Positions 16,478-24,643 of a DNA stretch of 64,000 nucleotides are shown piece by piece. A model generated the notes under the pieces. It made no database searches. It was not told the DNA's origin and saw only the letters and a list, made by a program, of their open reading frames with translations. Both the position numbers and the translations under genes were made by a program. Where the stretch lies: positions 30,594 to 94,593 of the forward strand of contig JAFUZJ010000012.1 in NCBI GenBank assembly GCA_017476665.1, given 5' to 3'. The stretch's first letter is position 1; the number at the start of each line of letters is the position of its first letter. The DNA comes from Lachnospiraceae bacterium. Lineage in GTDB: Bacteria; Bacillota; Clostridia; Lachnospirales; Lachnospiraceae.

Positions 16478-18141
16478 AAGGGTTATGGAGGATATTTGGC
16501 AGATCCATGAAGGCGATGGGACGGAGGCTCCCGGTGTATCTGATTGCGATTTTCTTCATGAGTACCGGATTTTCGGCTTTTGCTGTCATGGAAGGGCTGC
16601 TAATGAAAAGTGTGGTGGATATTGCGCAGAGCGGACGGTATGCGGATATGGGCATCACTTTTGGGACGATCATTTTAGCAGGCGCGGTGCTGTTGATCGT
16701 ATATCGGTTTGCGGCGGTGACATACAACGTAGAGGCGAAGCGGATGTTCGGAAAGCTCTCGGAGGAAGTGCTGGATGAGTCCATTCACCTGCCTTATGCA
16801 TACTATGAGAAACATCACAGTGGGGAGATCATCTCGAAACTGTCCTATGACTTGGGAAAGATGGGGGATATTTACGGTTCACGATTCCGGCGTGTGGTGA
16901 TGCCTGTTTTGGAAGTGATCGTGTACATGATCCCCATGTGTATTCTGGATTTCAGACTGAGCCTGTGTCTGATGGGGGTGAACGTGGTGCTGCTGCTTTT
17001 GGATATGCTCACGCTGGAGCCGATGCATAAGGTTCGAAAGCGGTTATCTGAGCATAATGGGCGCATGACAAATGCGCTGTCCAATCTGCTGCAGGGCATG
17101 GAGCAGGTGAGGATGAACCGTGCGGGATATGAGTATGTGGAACATTTTCAGGAAGAAAACCGGGCTTACGCGAGGGCGTATCGGGGGCAGATTTGGCTGT
17201 CCTCGATTCTGGAGAGCGCGGATCAGGGATTTCATTTGCTGGCATCATTGTTTTTCCTGATGGTGGGCGTATTCTTTGTGGACAAAGGCTACTCCACACT
17301 GGGCGGATTGGCGGCAATTTATACGATGTATGTGCGATTTTCCAATAGTTTCCGTTCGCTGGGAGAATATCTGCCGGAGTTGGTGGGATGTCTGTCCAAT
17401 GCGGAGAATATATTTGAATTTCTGGCGGAAGAGAGAGAGCAGAGCGATAAAGCTGCTGGCGGGAAGGTGGAAGGTGTAAATGGAAATGTTCAGAATGAGA
17501 GGATGGCACTGCGGATTGAGGGGCTGAATTTTGCCTATGACCGAGGGACGGAGGTGCTTTCGGATTTTTCTCTGTCGGTGGAAGAAGGAGAATGTCTGGC
17601 GATCACGGGACCTTCCGGCTGTGGAAAGACCACCCTGTCAAAACTGTTGTTAGGGTTGTATGGGGCGCCGGAGAGCGGGGAGATTATAGTGGGCGGGCGC
17701 AGTATGCGCGATATGTCCTTTGCCACTCTGCGGAAGCAGATCGCCTATGTGCCGCAGGAGTCTTATCTGTTTCAGGGAACGGTGAAGGAGAATATCGGTT
17801 GTGCAAAGGAAGGAGTTTCGGAAGAGGAGATCATTGCGGCGGCTAAGATCGCCAATGCCGACGGGTTTATCAGGGAACTTCCGGAAGGGTATGAGACGGT
17901 TATGGGCGAGCGGGGGCGGAACCTGTCCGGCGGTCAGAGGCAGCGGATCGCCATTGCGCGTGCGGTTTTGAAGGATGCGCCGATCCTCCTGCTGGATGAG
18001 GCAACTTCCGCGCTGGATCAGGATTCGGAAAGGCTGATCAATGAAGCGCTGCGTCGGTTGAAGGGGAAGAAGACGATAGTCATGATTGCCCATCGTCCGG
18101 CAACGATTGCGCTGGCGGACAGAGTTTGCAGGATGGGGTAG
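16474..18141 (+). CDS. ABC exporter half-transporter (permease fused to ATPase), subunit 2
   Basis: 555 residues with six predicted transmembrane helices and a C-terminal ATPase. Motifs: Walker A GPSGCGKTT, PQESYLFQGTVKENIG, signature NLSGGQRQRIAIARAVL, Walker B ILLLDEATSALD, and IAHRPAT in place of the more usual HRLST. Both subunits keep the catalytic Glu after Walker B (DEP and DEA), so neither shows the degenerate site common in heterodimeric exporters. Overlaps subunit 1 by ATGA. It stops a little early after the H-loop strand (RVCRMG), leaving almost no C-terminal tail. Confidence 0.92.
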   Translation: MKGLWRIFGRSMKAMGRRLPVYLIAIFFMSTGFSAFAVMEGLLMKSVVDIAQSGRYADMGITFGTIILAGAVLLIVYRFAAVTYNVEAKRMFGKLSEEVLDESIHLPYAYYEKHHSGEIISKLSYDLGKMGDIYGSRFRRVVMPVLEVIVYMIPMCILDFRLSLCLMGVNVVLLLLDMLTLEPMHKVRKRLSEHNGRMTNALSNLLQGMEQVRMNRAGYEYVEHFQEENRAYARAYRGQIWLSSILESADQGFHLLASLFFLMVGVFFVDKGYSTLGGLAAIYTMYVRFSNSFRSLGEYLPELVGCLSNAENIFEFLAEEREQSDKAAGGKVEGVNGNVQNERMALRIEGLNFAYDRGTEVLSDFSLSVEEGECLAITGPSGCGKTTLSKLLLGLYGAPESGEIIVGGRSMRDMSFATLRKQIAYVPQESYLFQGTVKENIGCAKEGVSEEEIIAAAKIANADGFIRELPEGYETVMGERGRNLSGGQRQRIAIARAVLKDAPILLLDEATSALDQDSERLINEALRRLKGKKTIVMIAHRPATIALADRVCRMG

Positions 18142-18153
18142 GAGGCGGATGGT

Positions 18154-18693
18154 ATGCAATATGCGATAGAATTATATTACGATGTAGAGACAGAACAAAA
18201 ACTTTTTAATCTAGCTAAGCGGGTAGCGGATGAAAAATTGAGCACAAAGTTTTTGGAGTGGAAAACAAGACCGCATCTGACATTGGCTTGTTTTAATGAT
18301 GTAAATGAAATTGAGTGCATACAGCAATTGCAGAATTTTGCGGAAATGCATAAGTCAATGCCTGCATATATTGGCTCCGTTGGGATGTTTAATGACACAA
18401 GGACGATTTTCGCGTCGCCCATGATGAATGATAGGATGTATCAATTTCAAAGAGAATTGCATGAATGTATGCGAGCATTTGATACAACCGGCTGGGAATG
18501 GTATCGCCCTAACAGATGGGTGCCGCATTGTACATTGGCGCTTACCAAGGAGGACGATGATGAGGTTTTTTATAAAGCCAGTGATTTAATTCTGCGCGAG
18601 TTTAGAAAAATGAGCGGTAAGTTTGTGGCGGTGGGATTGGTGAAAATAACATTTCCCGTGGAGGAAGTTTATACGGTTACTTTAGAGGGATAA
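18154..18693 (+). CDS. 2H phosphoesterase (2'-5' RNA ligase-like) protein
   Basis: 179 residues with the two H-x-T/S-x catalytic motifs of the 2H superfamily: HLTL at residues 41-44 and HCTL at 125-128. Spacing and length fit LigT/YjcG-type proteins, which act on 2',3'-cyclic or 2'-5' phosphodiester bonds. The physiological substrate is unknown. GGAGGCGGAT precedes the start. It lies 12 bases after the exporter pair, but its composition is more AT-rich, so co-function is doubtful. Confidence 0.88.
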   Translation: MQYAIELYYDVETEQKLFNLAKRVADEKLSTKFLEWKTRPHLTLACFNDVNEIECIQQLQNFAEMHKSMPAYIGSVGMFNDTRTIFASPMMNDRMYQFQRELHECMRAFDTTGWEWYRPNRWVPHCTLALTKEDDDEVFYKASDLILREFRKMSGKFVAVGLVKITFPVEEVYTVTLEG

Positions 18694-18701
18694 TTTTTAT
18701 T

Positions 18702-18854
18702 CCCGCGAGCAATGAGCCAAGGTGACATGCTTGCATGTCAATTTGGCGAATGCCGCGAGGGTCAAATACCCCCGCAGCTAAAGCTGCGCAGCAAGTTTGA
18801 TACCCCGTAGCTTGCTGCGGGATATTTGATTTGGGTGCATGATTATATCATGCA
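18702..18854. repeat. Nested palindromic intergenic element
   Basis: About 150 bases made of adjacent or nested inverted repeats and no open frame of note: TGACATGC/GCATGTCA (18723-18740, loop TT) inside GCCAA/TTGGC; CGCAGCT/AGCTGCG (18773-18788); GCAGCAAG/CTTGCTGC (18788-18795 and 18811-18818), enclosed by near-complementary GTCAAATACCCCCGCAG and CTGCGGGATATTTGAT; and TGCATGAT/ATCATGCA at the right end. It resembles a REP/MITE-like dispersed element. Only one copy is in the window. It marks the left border of the region rich in broken genes. Confidence 0.7.
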
Positions 18855-18877
18855 AAGCGACATTTTGGGAGGTAGAT

Positions 18878-19533
18878 ATGGGACAAGTCGAAATTAATAA
18901 TTATGAGGATTTATATAATGTTCTTGACCAAATCAATGAAAAGATTGATTGGGACACATTTTATTCAAAAAGAAATAGGAAAGCTCCAATCCTGCTAAAT
19001 AATACTTTGCCTGATAAGGCAATAGCGACGTTTATAAAAACACATCCTATTGAAAATGCGATAGAGTTTGGATGTGGAGAGGGAAGAAATGCTGTTTATC
19101 TGGCCAAAAACGGTATAGACGTATTAGCCGTAGATTCATCAGATATTGCAATCAAAAATGCAAAAGAAATCGCGAAAGACCTTAAAAATGTCCAATTTAT
19201 TTGTAATGATTTTCTTTCTATCGATTTGAAAGACACCAGGTATGACCTTGTAGTAGACAGCGGAATGTTTCATCATTTGGCACCACATCGGAGACTGCAA
19301 ATGGCTTTTTTATCCTTTTATGCTTTTCTTCTGATGCCGGTGGAGCGGATGAACTTGATGATTTGCAGTTTTATCTAAAAAGAAATACGGGTGTATCATT
19401 TTCCGAGCAAAGAATTAGAAATTTCTTTGGTTCTGAGTTTGATATTGTAAGCATAGAAAAATGTTCACAGGAAATTACAGAAGAATACATTGATATTCCA
19501 TATTTATATTGTTGTATTATGCGGCTTTTATAA
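18878..19533 (+). pseudogene. SAM-dependent methyltransferase, broken by internal deletion/frameshift
   Basis: The first frame (start after GGGAGGTAG) encodes a class I methyltransferase up to HHLAPHRRLQ, with SAM motif AIEFGCGEGRNAVYLAKNG and the VVDSGMFHHL strand. It then drifts out of family sequence and stops at 19378. The family-like C-terminus continues in another frame: GFFILLCFSSDAGGADELDD from about 19303, then FFGSEFDIVSIEKC and a stop at 19531-19533. About a dozen residues normally found between RRLQ and the GFF strand are missing, so an out-of-frame deletion near 19300 explains both. A sequencing error alone would not remove that stretch. Confidence 0.8.
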
Positions 19534-19565
19534 ATGGAATGTTCAGATAATAAGGGTGACAAACT

Positions 19566-20231
19566 ATGAAGCATGATGAAATCCAAATCAGTTTGCAGGA
19601 TACAGAGTGGCCGTTCTCCTATACTGACCATGACAGAATGATCGTCAGAGCGATCGTCGTGGATGAGAAAGGGTACTATTATTTCGTCAGGGCAGAGCGT
19701 GATGATGATTTTGGAAAAGCGACATTGATCGAGACAGCCGGAGGCGGCGTGGAGCAGGGCGAGGAGCTTTGCACGGCGCTTCGACGGGAGTTGAAGGAAG
19801 AATTGGGAGTGGATGTGGAAATCCTATGTAAGATAGGGGTGGTAAGTGACTTTTACAATCTGATCCACCGGCACAATATCAACAATTATTATCTCTGTAA
19901 AGTAAAGGCATTAGGCGAGAGAAATCTCACGCAGGACGAAATAGAGAGGTTCCATCTATCAACGCTGCGGTTATCGTATGATGAGGCTGTCAGAGAATAC
20001 GAAAAGTGCGCGTGTACAAAACTGGGGCGGCTGATCGCAAACAGAGAGCTGCCTGTTTTGCAGAGAGATAGAGTATGCGGTATCACAGGAATTTCCAAGT
20101 TAAGGTCAAGTGCAACAACAACCACAGGCATCATTAAAAAGTATGACAAACTTCAAAATGAACGTGTTCTGCAAATGTTCGCAAAATTTGAGATAGTCAA
20201 TTGCTATTTGAGATTGCATGTGCTATCATAG
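19566..20231 (+). CDS. Nudix hydrolase
   Basis: 221 residues. The Nudix box is complete (GGGVEQGEELCTALRRELKEELGV, here described by its key G, E, REL and EE residues near 59-82) and follows a beta-rich N-terminus with WPFSYTDHDRMIVRAIVVD. Nudix enzymes cleave nucleoside diphosphates linked to another moiety; the substrate is unknown. The last 60 residues (after NRELPVLQRD) do not look like a normal family C-terminus and may be read-through into sequence altered by rearrangement. The ATG lacks a strong ribosome binding site. It lies among decayed genes. Confidence 0.85.
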   Translation: MKHDEIQISLQDTEWPFSYTDHDRMIVRAIVVDEKGYYYFVRAERDDDFGKATLIETAGGGVEQGEELCTALRRELKEELGVDVEILCKIGVVSDFYNLIHRHNINNYYLCKVKALGERNLTQDEIERFHLSTLRLSYDEAVREYEKCACTKLGRLIANRELPVLQRDRVCGITGISKLRSSATTTTGIIKKYDKLQNERVLQMFAKFEIVNCYLRLHVLS

Positions 20232-20276
20232 TTAGCGGCAACTAACATAAATATCAGGAGTAAAGAGAGAAGCCAG

Positions 20277-20408
20277 ATGTCAGTATTCTATAACAAGTTA
20301 TGGAAAATGCTGACAGACCAGAAATTGAGCCACATTGAGCTGCAAAGTCAGAAGGCGGTTCCTGCAAGATTTGATGTAGGAGTGAAGAAAATCTCCCCCC
20401 AAAGATAG
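20277..20408 (+). pseudogene. Remnant of an XRE-type helix-turn-helix regulator
   Basis: A 43-codon frame beginning MSVFYNKLWKMLTDQKLSHI, which strongly resembles the first helices of small clostridial Cro/CI-type regulators (YDKLWKLLIDKKMNK pattern). The sequence loses the family pattern after about 25 residues and stops. GGAGTAAAGAGAG lies upstream, so it may still be translated, but the DNA-recognition helix is missing. Probably a non-functional relic. Confidence 0.55.
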
Positions 20409-20540
20409 CAATTTTCATGAGTCCCCTCAGCTTTTTGGCAGGCTGTGGGGAACCCTGGGGACTGGATACTGGGAGACAAGGAGCCGGAAGCGGTCGCGAT
20501 GTGGGTTCAAAATAATACTGATTTGAGAGGAGCATGCTAT

Positions 20541-21026
20541 ATGATTTTAATTCTGGAATGTATCGTCATTTGTTTTATTCTGCTTGTTCCCTGTGTGGTA
20601 GCGATTGCCAACGGGATTCATAACGCTTCATTTTTGTTTGAGCAGGATGTGCAGGATCGTGTTGTCAAGATGGGTCTGATTACAAAAGAACAGATTATCA
20701 GGAATCGGAAGATCTTCAAAATATCTGTTATGACTGTCATGATTGTCTTTGTACTCTGGGCGGTTTATGGTATCAATGGAGCTCGTGGATTCTGGCAGCC
20801 CTTCTGGCAGATTTATGCACTTGCTATGGCGGAAGGCTTGTTTGACCGTTTCTTTATCGATGCTTATTGGGTGGGACATACAAAAGCGTGGACAATCCCC
20901 GGAACAGAGGATCTGAAGCCATATATACCAAAGAAAACGCTGATCGGAAAGTGGCTGATCGTAATCGTAGGAAATCCCATCATTGCCGCGATACTATCAG
21001 GGGTCATGTTGCTTGTTTTACCGTAA
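20541..21026 (+). CDS. Membrane protein of unknown function (161 residues)
   Basis: Starts MILILECIVICFILLVP after GAGAGGAGC and has about four hydrophobic segments (near 1-22, 55-80, 90-105 and 140-161). Between them lie charged stretches (EQDVQDRVVKMGLITKEQ) and a Trp/His-containing loop, FIDAYWVGHTKAW. I do not recognise the family with confidence. It is 13 bases upstream of a DUF6796-like membrane protein and probably co-transcribed. The frame extends upstream without a better start. Confidence 0.6.
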   Translation: MILILECIVICFILLVPCVVAIANGIHNASFLFEQDVQDRVVKMGLITKEQIIRNRKIFKISVMTVMIVFVLWAVYGINGARGFWQPFWQIYALAMAEGLFDRFFIDAYWVGHTKAWTIPGTEDLKPYIPKKTLIGKWLIVIVGNPIIAAILSGVMLLVLP

Positions 21027-21039
21027 AGGAGATCGCACA

Positions 21040-21702
21040 ATGAAGAAAGAATATAAAAAATACTGGATTTGCGGCATCGTTGGCGCCGTTTGCTTCGGGA
21101 TCGGCGACTGGCTTCTCGGCTATGTCGATCCCGGTATCGTGGATGAATCGTTCTCGGTCATCAAAGTCGGACACGGCGCAGGATATGATCTGGTCAAGAT
21201 AACGATCACGCTACTGTTTGGTGCGATGGGCGTGCCGTTTCTCATGCTGGGTTGCATGAAAATGGCTGACATCCTTACAGAGGACAGTAAAAAGAAAGGC
21301 TTCCGCTTCCTGATGGCGCAGCTTCCCGTCGGATGGTTGATCATTCATTTTACGGTATCGGTCTTTATTTATGCGTATTCATGGAGTATACAAAACGGAA
21401 TGGCTGAGACGGCAGAAAAGCTGGCAGCAGATATCCAGCACATGATGCAGCCTGCACAGATAGTTTCCTATCTCTTTATAGGCCTTCCGCTCGTGCTTCT
21501 GATCGTTTATGTTCTGCGTGGGAAAACTGCGCTTCAGAAGCGTTCGCAGTTCTTTACGCCGCTTCTTTGGATGGCACTTCTTTCAGGTTTGAAGTTTGTC
21601 ATTCCCGCATCGCCATTTTCCAACGGGATCGACACCTTCTGCATGAATGCAGCGCTCATCATATGGTTTGTATATTTGATGACTGTGAAGGAAGAGCAAT
21701 AA
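21040..21702 (+). CDS. DUF6796-like integral membrane protein
   Basis: 220 residues, about six transmembrane helices. Begins KKYWICGIVGAVCFGIGDWL followed by LLGYVDPG, a Gly-Asp-Trp motif within helix 1 that recalls the DUF6796 family; function unknown. Later helices include LPVGWLIIHFTVSVF and LFIGLPLVLLIVYVL. The start codon follows AAAGGAGATCG. Directly downstream is a fragment with a similar C-terminal layout, suggesting a decayed paralogue. Confidence 0.65.
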   Translation: MKKEYKKYWICGIVGAVCFGIGDWLLGYVDPGIVDESFSVIKVGHGAGYDLVKITITLLFGAMGVPFLMLGCMKMADILTEDSKKKGFRFLMAQLPVGWLIIHFTVSVFIYAYSWSIQNGMAETAEKLAADIQHMMQPAQIVSYLFIGLPLVLLIVYVLRGKTALQKRSQFFTPLLWMALLSGLKFVIPASPFSNGIDTFCMNAALIIWFVYLMTVKEEQ

Positions 21703-21743
21703 ACGGGGTGAATTGAACATGCTGACAACTATATGGATAGAAG

Positions 21744-21986
21744 TTGTCCCTGATTTTGTACGCTGGAGAAGGTCTCGGATTTCTTCTGTTGATTCTCCTG
21801 ATCGCTACCGGCAAGACAGTACTGCCAAAGTGGATGTTCATCTTAAGCCCAAGGATTTTGTTCCTGCTGAAACCTGCAGTCGGCAGGTTGTCCAAAGGCA
21901 TGCGCATCATCATTTCGGGTGGATGGACGAATCTGATTTCCGTGATCTACTATGCGGCAGTGCTGATTGTATTGTGCCTGCGCTGA
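21744..21986 (+). pseudogene. C-terminal fragment of a DUF6796-like membrane protein
   Basis: An 80-codon frame without a proper start reads as two to three membrane helices: GEGLGFLLLILLIATGK, then VLPKWMFILSPRILFLLKP and GGWTNLISVIYYAAVLIVL. The order (helix, Pro-containing turn, final helix pair) parallels the end of the intact gene just upstream. The N-terminal two thirds are absent; the preceding bases read in other frames give nothing related. Taken as a decayed paralogue. Confidence 0.5.
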
Positions 21987-21993
21987 TAGGAGA

Positions 21994-22158
21994 ATAGTCA
22001 ATGGGAAAATCGGGAAAGCAATATCTCCTATAATTAAAAAGAACCTGCCGCAGACAGTCCTTAAAGTGTTCGATAATGTCGGGCACGGCGGCATGGTCGC
22101 GTTAAGGTCGGAGCTGTTGGCAGCAGAGCTCACAAGAATTATGGGGAGGAAATCATAA
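21994..22158 (+). pseudogene. C-terminal fragment of an alpha/beta hydrolase
   Basis: The translation contains LKVFDNVGHGGMVALRSELL followed by AAELTRIM, the typical last strand, catalytic-His loop (GHGG) and final helix of an alpha/beta hydrolase. The nucleophile and core are missing. Its stop overlaps the start of the next broken gene (TAAATGG), as if it were the end of the upstream gene in an old operon. A second hydrolase-like piece lies at 23027. Confidence 0.55.
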
Positions 22159-23075
22159 ATGGCGAGAAAGGATTCTGAAAATCAGAAAAAATCAATGAGC
22201 CGCATGTTTCGGGGCAAGGAGATTTTCAAACCGCTGAATACGGGCCGGATCGATGATCAAGTCGCCTGCGTGCGGGAATGGGTTGCGAATATCTTCTTTT
22301 ATACGAAAACGGCACGACCATTATGATTGATGCCGGATACAACTATGAGCGTTTGAGCGAAAAGATGCGGTGGCTGGATATTGATCCGGCTTCGATCAAA
22401 CACATTCTGATCACACATCAGGACACGGATCACGTCGGGGCTTTGGAGCAGGACAGCGAGTTGTTGTTCAAGGATGCGGTGATCTATCTAAGTGAGATAG
22501 AAAACCGATATCTTACCGGGGAGGTACGCAGGAAGGTATTCTATGGACTGTACAAGCTCCCTCTGGTGAAAACAGATAACCAAAGGATTCTGCTTGAGGA
22601 CGGGCAGCTCCTTGATATTGAAGGTATCAAAATCGAGTGCATCCTGGTTCCTGGACACACTTGGGGGCATATGGTCTATCTGATCGATGATGCATATCTC
22701 TTTACCGGAGACACGCTCTGGTTCGGCGCAGATGGGGGCTACAGCTTCATCAGTACTCTGGCGGAGGATAACAAGTTGTCGGTCAGATCACTCGTAGCGT
22801 TGGAGAAGAATCTGCGGAAGAGGAATGGTACAATCAAAATCATTACCGGACATACCGGATGGACGGACGATCTGGCCTTTGCCTTCCGTCACAGGACAGA
22901 ACTTTGCGCTCCCTTCAAAAAGCGCATGCACGACCCTGACGCGCCGTATGACGGTTATGATGAGAGCGACGATACAGAAGAAAAAGCCCGCAACGCCCGT
23001 CTTGCCAAACAAATCGATCGACGGCTTTGTGGGGGTATTGGCATCCGGTCGTTGGACACAAGGGAAAGGCTTTGA
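22159..23075 (+). pseudogene. Metallo-beta-lactamase-fold hydrolase with a one-base frameshift
   Basis: The gene starts after GGGGAGGAAATC and reads IFKPLNTGRIDDQVACVREW then VANIFFYTK, where the frame breaks. The fold continues in the neighbouring frame as NGTTIMIDAGYNYERL, the zinc motif THQDTDHVGALE, VPGHTWGHMVYL, FTGDTLWFGADG and ITGHTGW. One missing A in the AAAA run at 22306-22309 would restore a single frame (TK-NG). The gene is therefore either a fresh pseudogene or carries a sequencing error. Its 3' end (after about residue 240 of the second frame) also looks altered. Confidence 0.75.
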
Positions 23076-23215
23076 TCGTATTTCCGGGCTCGGATGCGGA
23101 CTATGAGCTTACTCGTAAAGGCTCCGAGTTTCTTGGGAAGGCTGGGATGGTTTGCCGGAAGCCACGGTTCTTGCTCCGAGAAAGCCGTAGCAGTATCAAA
23201 GGATGCAGGGTTTGA
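23027..23215 (+). pseudogene. Internal fragment of an alpha/beta hydrolase (BAAT-like)
   Basis: The frame reads GYWHPVVGHKGKALIVFPGS followed by DADYELTRKGSEFLGKAGM. It is the start-of-fold strand and oxyanion-loop region of acyl-CoA thioesterase/BAAT-like hydrolases, where K-A-L-I-V-F-x-G-S is typical. After KAGM the pattern is lost and the frame stops. No catalytic Ser remains. It overlaps the altered 3' end of the metallo-hydrolase gene in another frame. Confidence 0.5.
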
Positions 23216-23576
23216 TTATTTCTGTGGCGGTAGTGCTATGCACATTTATGAGTGTACAATTTCCGACAGTGATCAACACATGGCTCTGGCCGGTTTTCTC
23301 GAGAGGAGGGCTGGCCGGAGCATTGTTTATTCTGGTGATGTACGCGGGAGCGTTGCCCAGCGCGGAGCGGGATCGGAATCGTCTTTACAAAATACACAGA
23401 AAGATGAGACCACAGAGGGACAGAAAACCGCTGAAATGAAGGCGGATATCAAGGTAAAAGTGACTGTAATAGATGGCACCATTGCCGATATCGAGATTGT
23501 CTCCCAAAAAGAAGACCCGGAATATTTCAATGATGCGCTGGTTGTGATAGAATATATAATAGAGGCAGGAAACTGA
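23203..23576 (+). pseudogene. Decayed membrane/FMN-binding protein, truncated before its flavinylation motif
   Basis: Two pieces in different frames. The first (23203-23390) reads as two membrane helices: LIISVAVVLCTFMSVQFPTV and GGLAGALFILVMYAGALP, like the 4-helix domain found ahead of FMN_bind domains. The second (about 23388-23576) is an FMN_bind strand pattern: KADIKVKVTVIDGTIADIEI then VSQKEDPEYFNDALVVIEYI and IEAGN-stop. Intact proteins continue with a D-x-x-S-G-A-T motif whose Thr/Ser receives FMN; it is missing here. Directly followed by an intact apbE, the enzyme that would attach FMN. Confidence 0.65.
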
Positions 23577-23578
23577 GT

Positions 23579-24643
23579 ATGATATGCAGAGAGCGGAGAG
23601 GTATTTTACTTCTTCTCATGATGATTTTCCTTTGTTTTGGATGCGCACAAGCGGATAGTCCAGCTTACGGACAGGGAAAAGTGAAAAAGGGTGAGTCACA
23701 AAAAGAAACAGCTACTTTTTTTGCGATGGATACCGTGATGGAGATCACAGTTTACGGAGATCCTTCCCTGCTTGAGGCTGCCGAAGAAAAGATTCTTTCA
23801 CTTGAGAAAAAAATGTCCGTGACAAATGAAGAGAGCGAGATTTCTTTGTTAAATCAAAACGGGGAGCAGTTTTTAAGCAGCGATACCAAAGAGCTTCTCA
23901 GCCGCGCACTTGAACTGTGCGGGCAGACAGACGGGAGGCTTGATATTTCAATCTATCCCATCGTCCGGACTTGGGGATTCACCACAGGGGAATATCGTGT
24001 GCCATCCGGGGAAGAGTTACAGGCGTTCTTACCGTATGTGGACTATACAAAGATTTTGGTTGAGGACGACAGGGCAGTGCTGAAAGAAGGAATGCAGATT
24101 GACCTGGGAAGTGTGGCGAAGGGCTATGCTGGGGATCAGGTGATAGAGCTGTTTTGCGAAAATGGAGTGACCAGCGCGCTATTGAATCTTGGTGGGAATG
24201 TGCAGGCGCTGGGGACAAAGCCGGACGGTTCCCTCTGGAAAATTGCGATACGGAATCCAATGGGGGAAGGTTATGCGGGGGCTTTGGAGATCGCGGACAA
24301 AGCGGTCGTCACCTCGGGTGGTTATGAGAGATACTTCGTGCAGGATGGGAAAACCTACCGGCATATCATGGATCCTGAAACGGGATATCCGGTTGAGAAC
24401 GGTTTGGTGTCTGTCACGGTTGTTGGGGATGAGGGAGTTTCGTGTGATGCCTGTTCCACGGCGCTGTTTGTCATGGGACTTGAGGATGCGATCAATTTTT
24501 GGAGAAAAACAAAAGACCTTGATTTCGAGGCCGTATTTATCACAGAAGAGGGCAAAGTATTTATCACAGAGGGACTTGAGGGGTGCTTTACCCTGACGGG
24601 TGCATATGCGAATGCGGAAATGGCGGTGATCCAACGTGAATGA
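23579..24643 (+). CDS. apbE: ApbE-family FMN transferase, lipoprotein
   Basis: Attaches FMN covalently to Thr/Ser of extracytoplasmic flavoproteins. 354 residues with an N-terminal lipoprotein signal (LLLMMIFLCFGC, lipobox Cys near residue 21). Family blocks: FAMDTVMEITVYG, GSVAKGYAGDQ, ALLNLGGNVQALG, TSGGYERYF, HIMDPETGYP and DACSTALFVMG, with the Mg-binding Asp and Thr in place. It begins 2 bases after the truncated FMN_bind gene and overlaps the next gene by 8 bases. Its natural local substrate appears lost, so it must act on a flavoprotein elsewhere or be drifting towards loss. Confidence 0.93.
   Translation: MICRERRGILLLLMMIFLCFGCAQADSPAYGQGKVKKGESQKETATFFAMDTVMEITVYGDPSLLEAAEEKILSLEKKMSVTNEESEISLLNQNGEQFLSSDTKELLSRALELCGQTDGRLDISIYPIVRTWGFTTGEYRVPSGEELQAFLPYVDYTKILVEDDRAVLKEGMQIDLGSVAKGYAGDQVIELFCENGVTSALLNLGGNVQALGTKPDGSLWKIAIRNPMGEGYAGALEIADKAVVTSGGYERYFVQDGKTYRHIMDPETGYPVENGLVSVTVVGDEGVSCDACSTALFVMGLEDAINFWRKTKDLDFEAVFITEEGKVFITEGLEGCFTLTGAYANAEMAVIQRE

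Noticed and set aside
20412-20540. Short frame with a lipobox-like LAGCG stretch after the XRE remnant
   Set aside because: The signal-like part is too short, lacks a basic N-terminus, and the frame stops after about 33 codons; probably chance.
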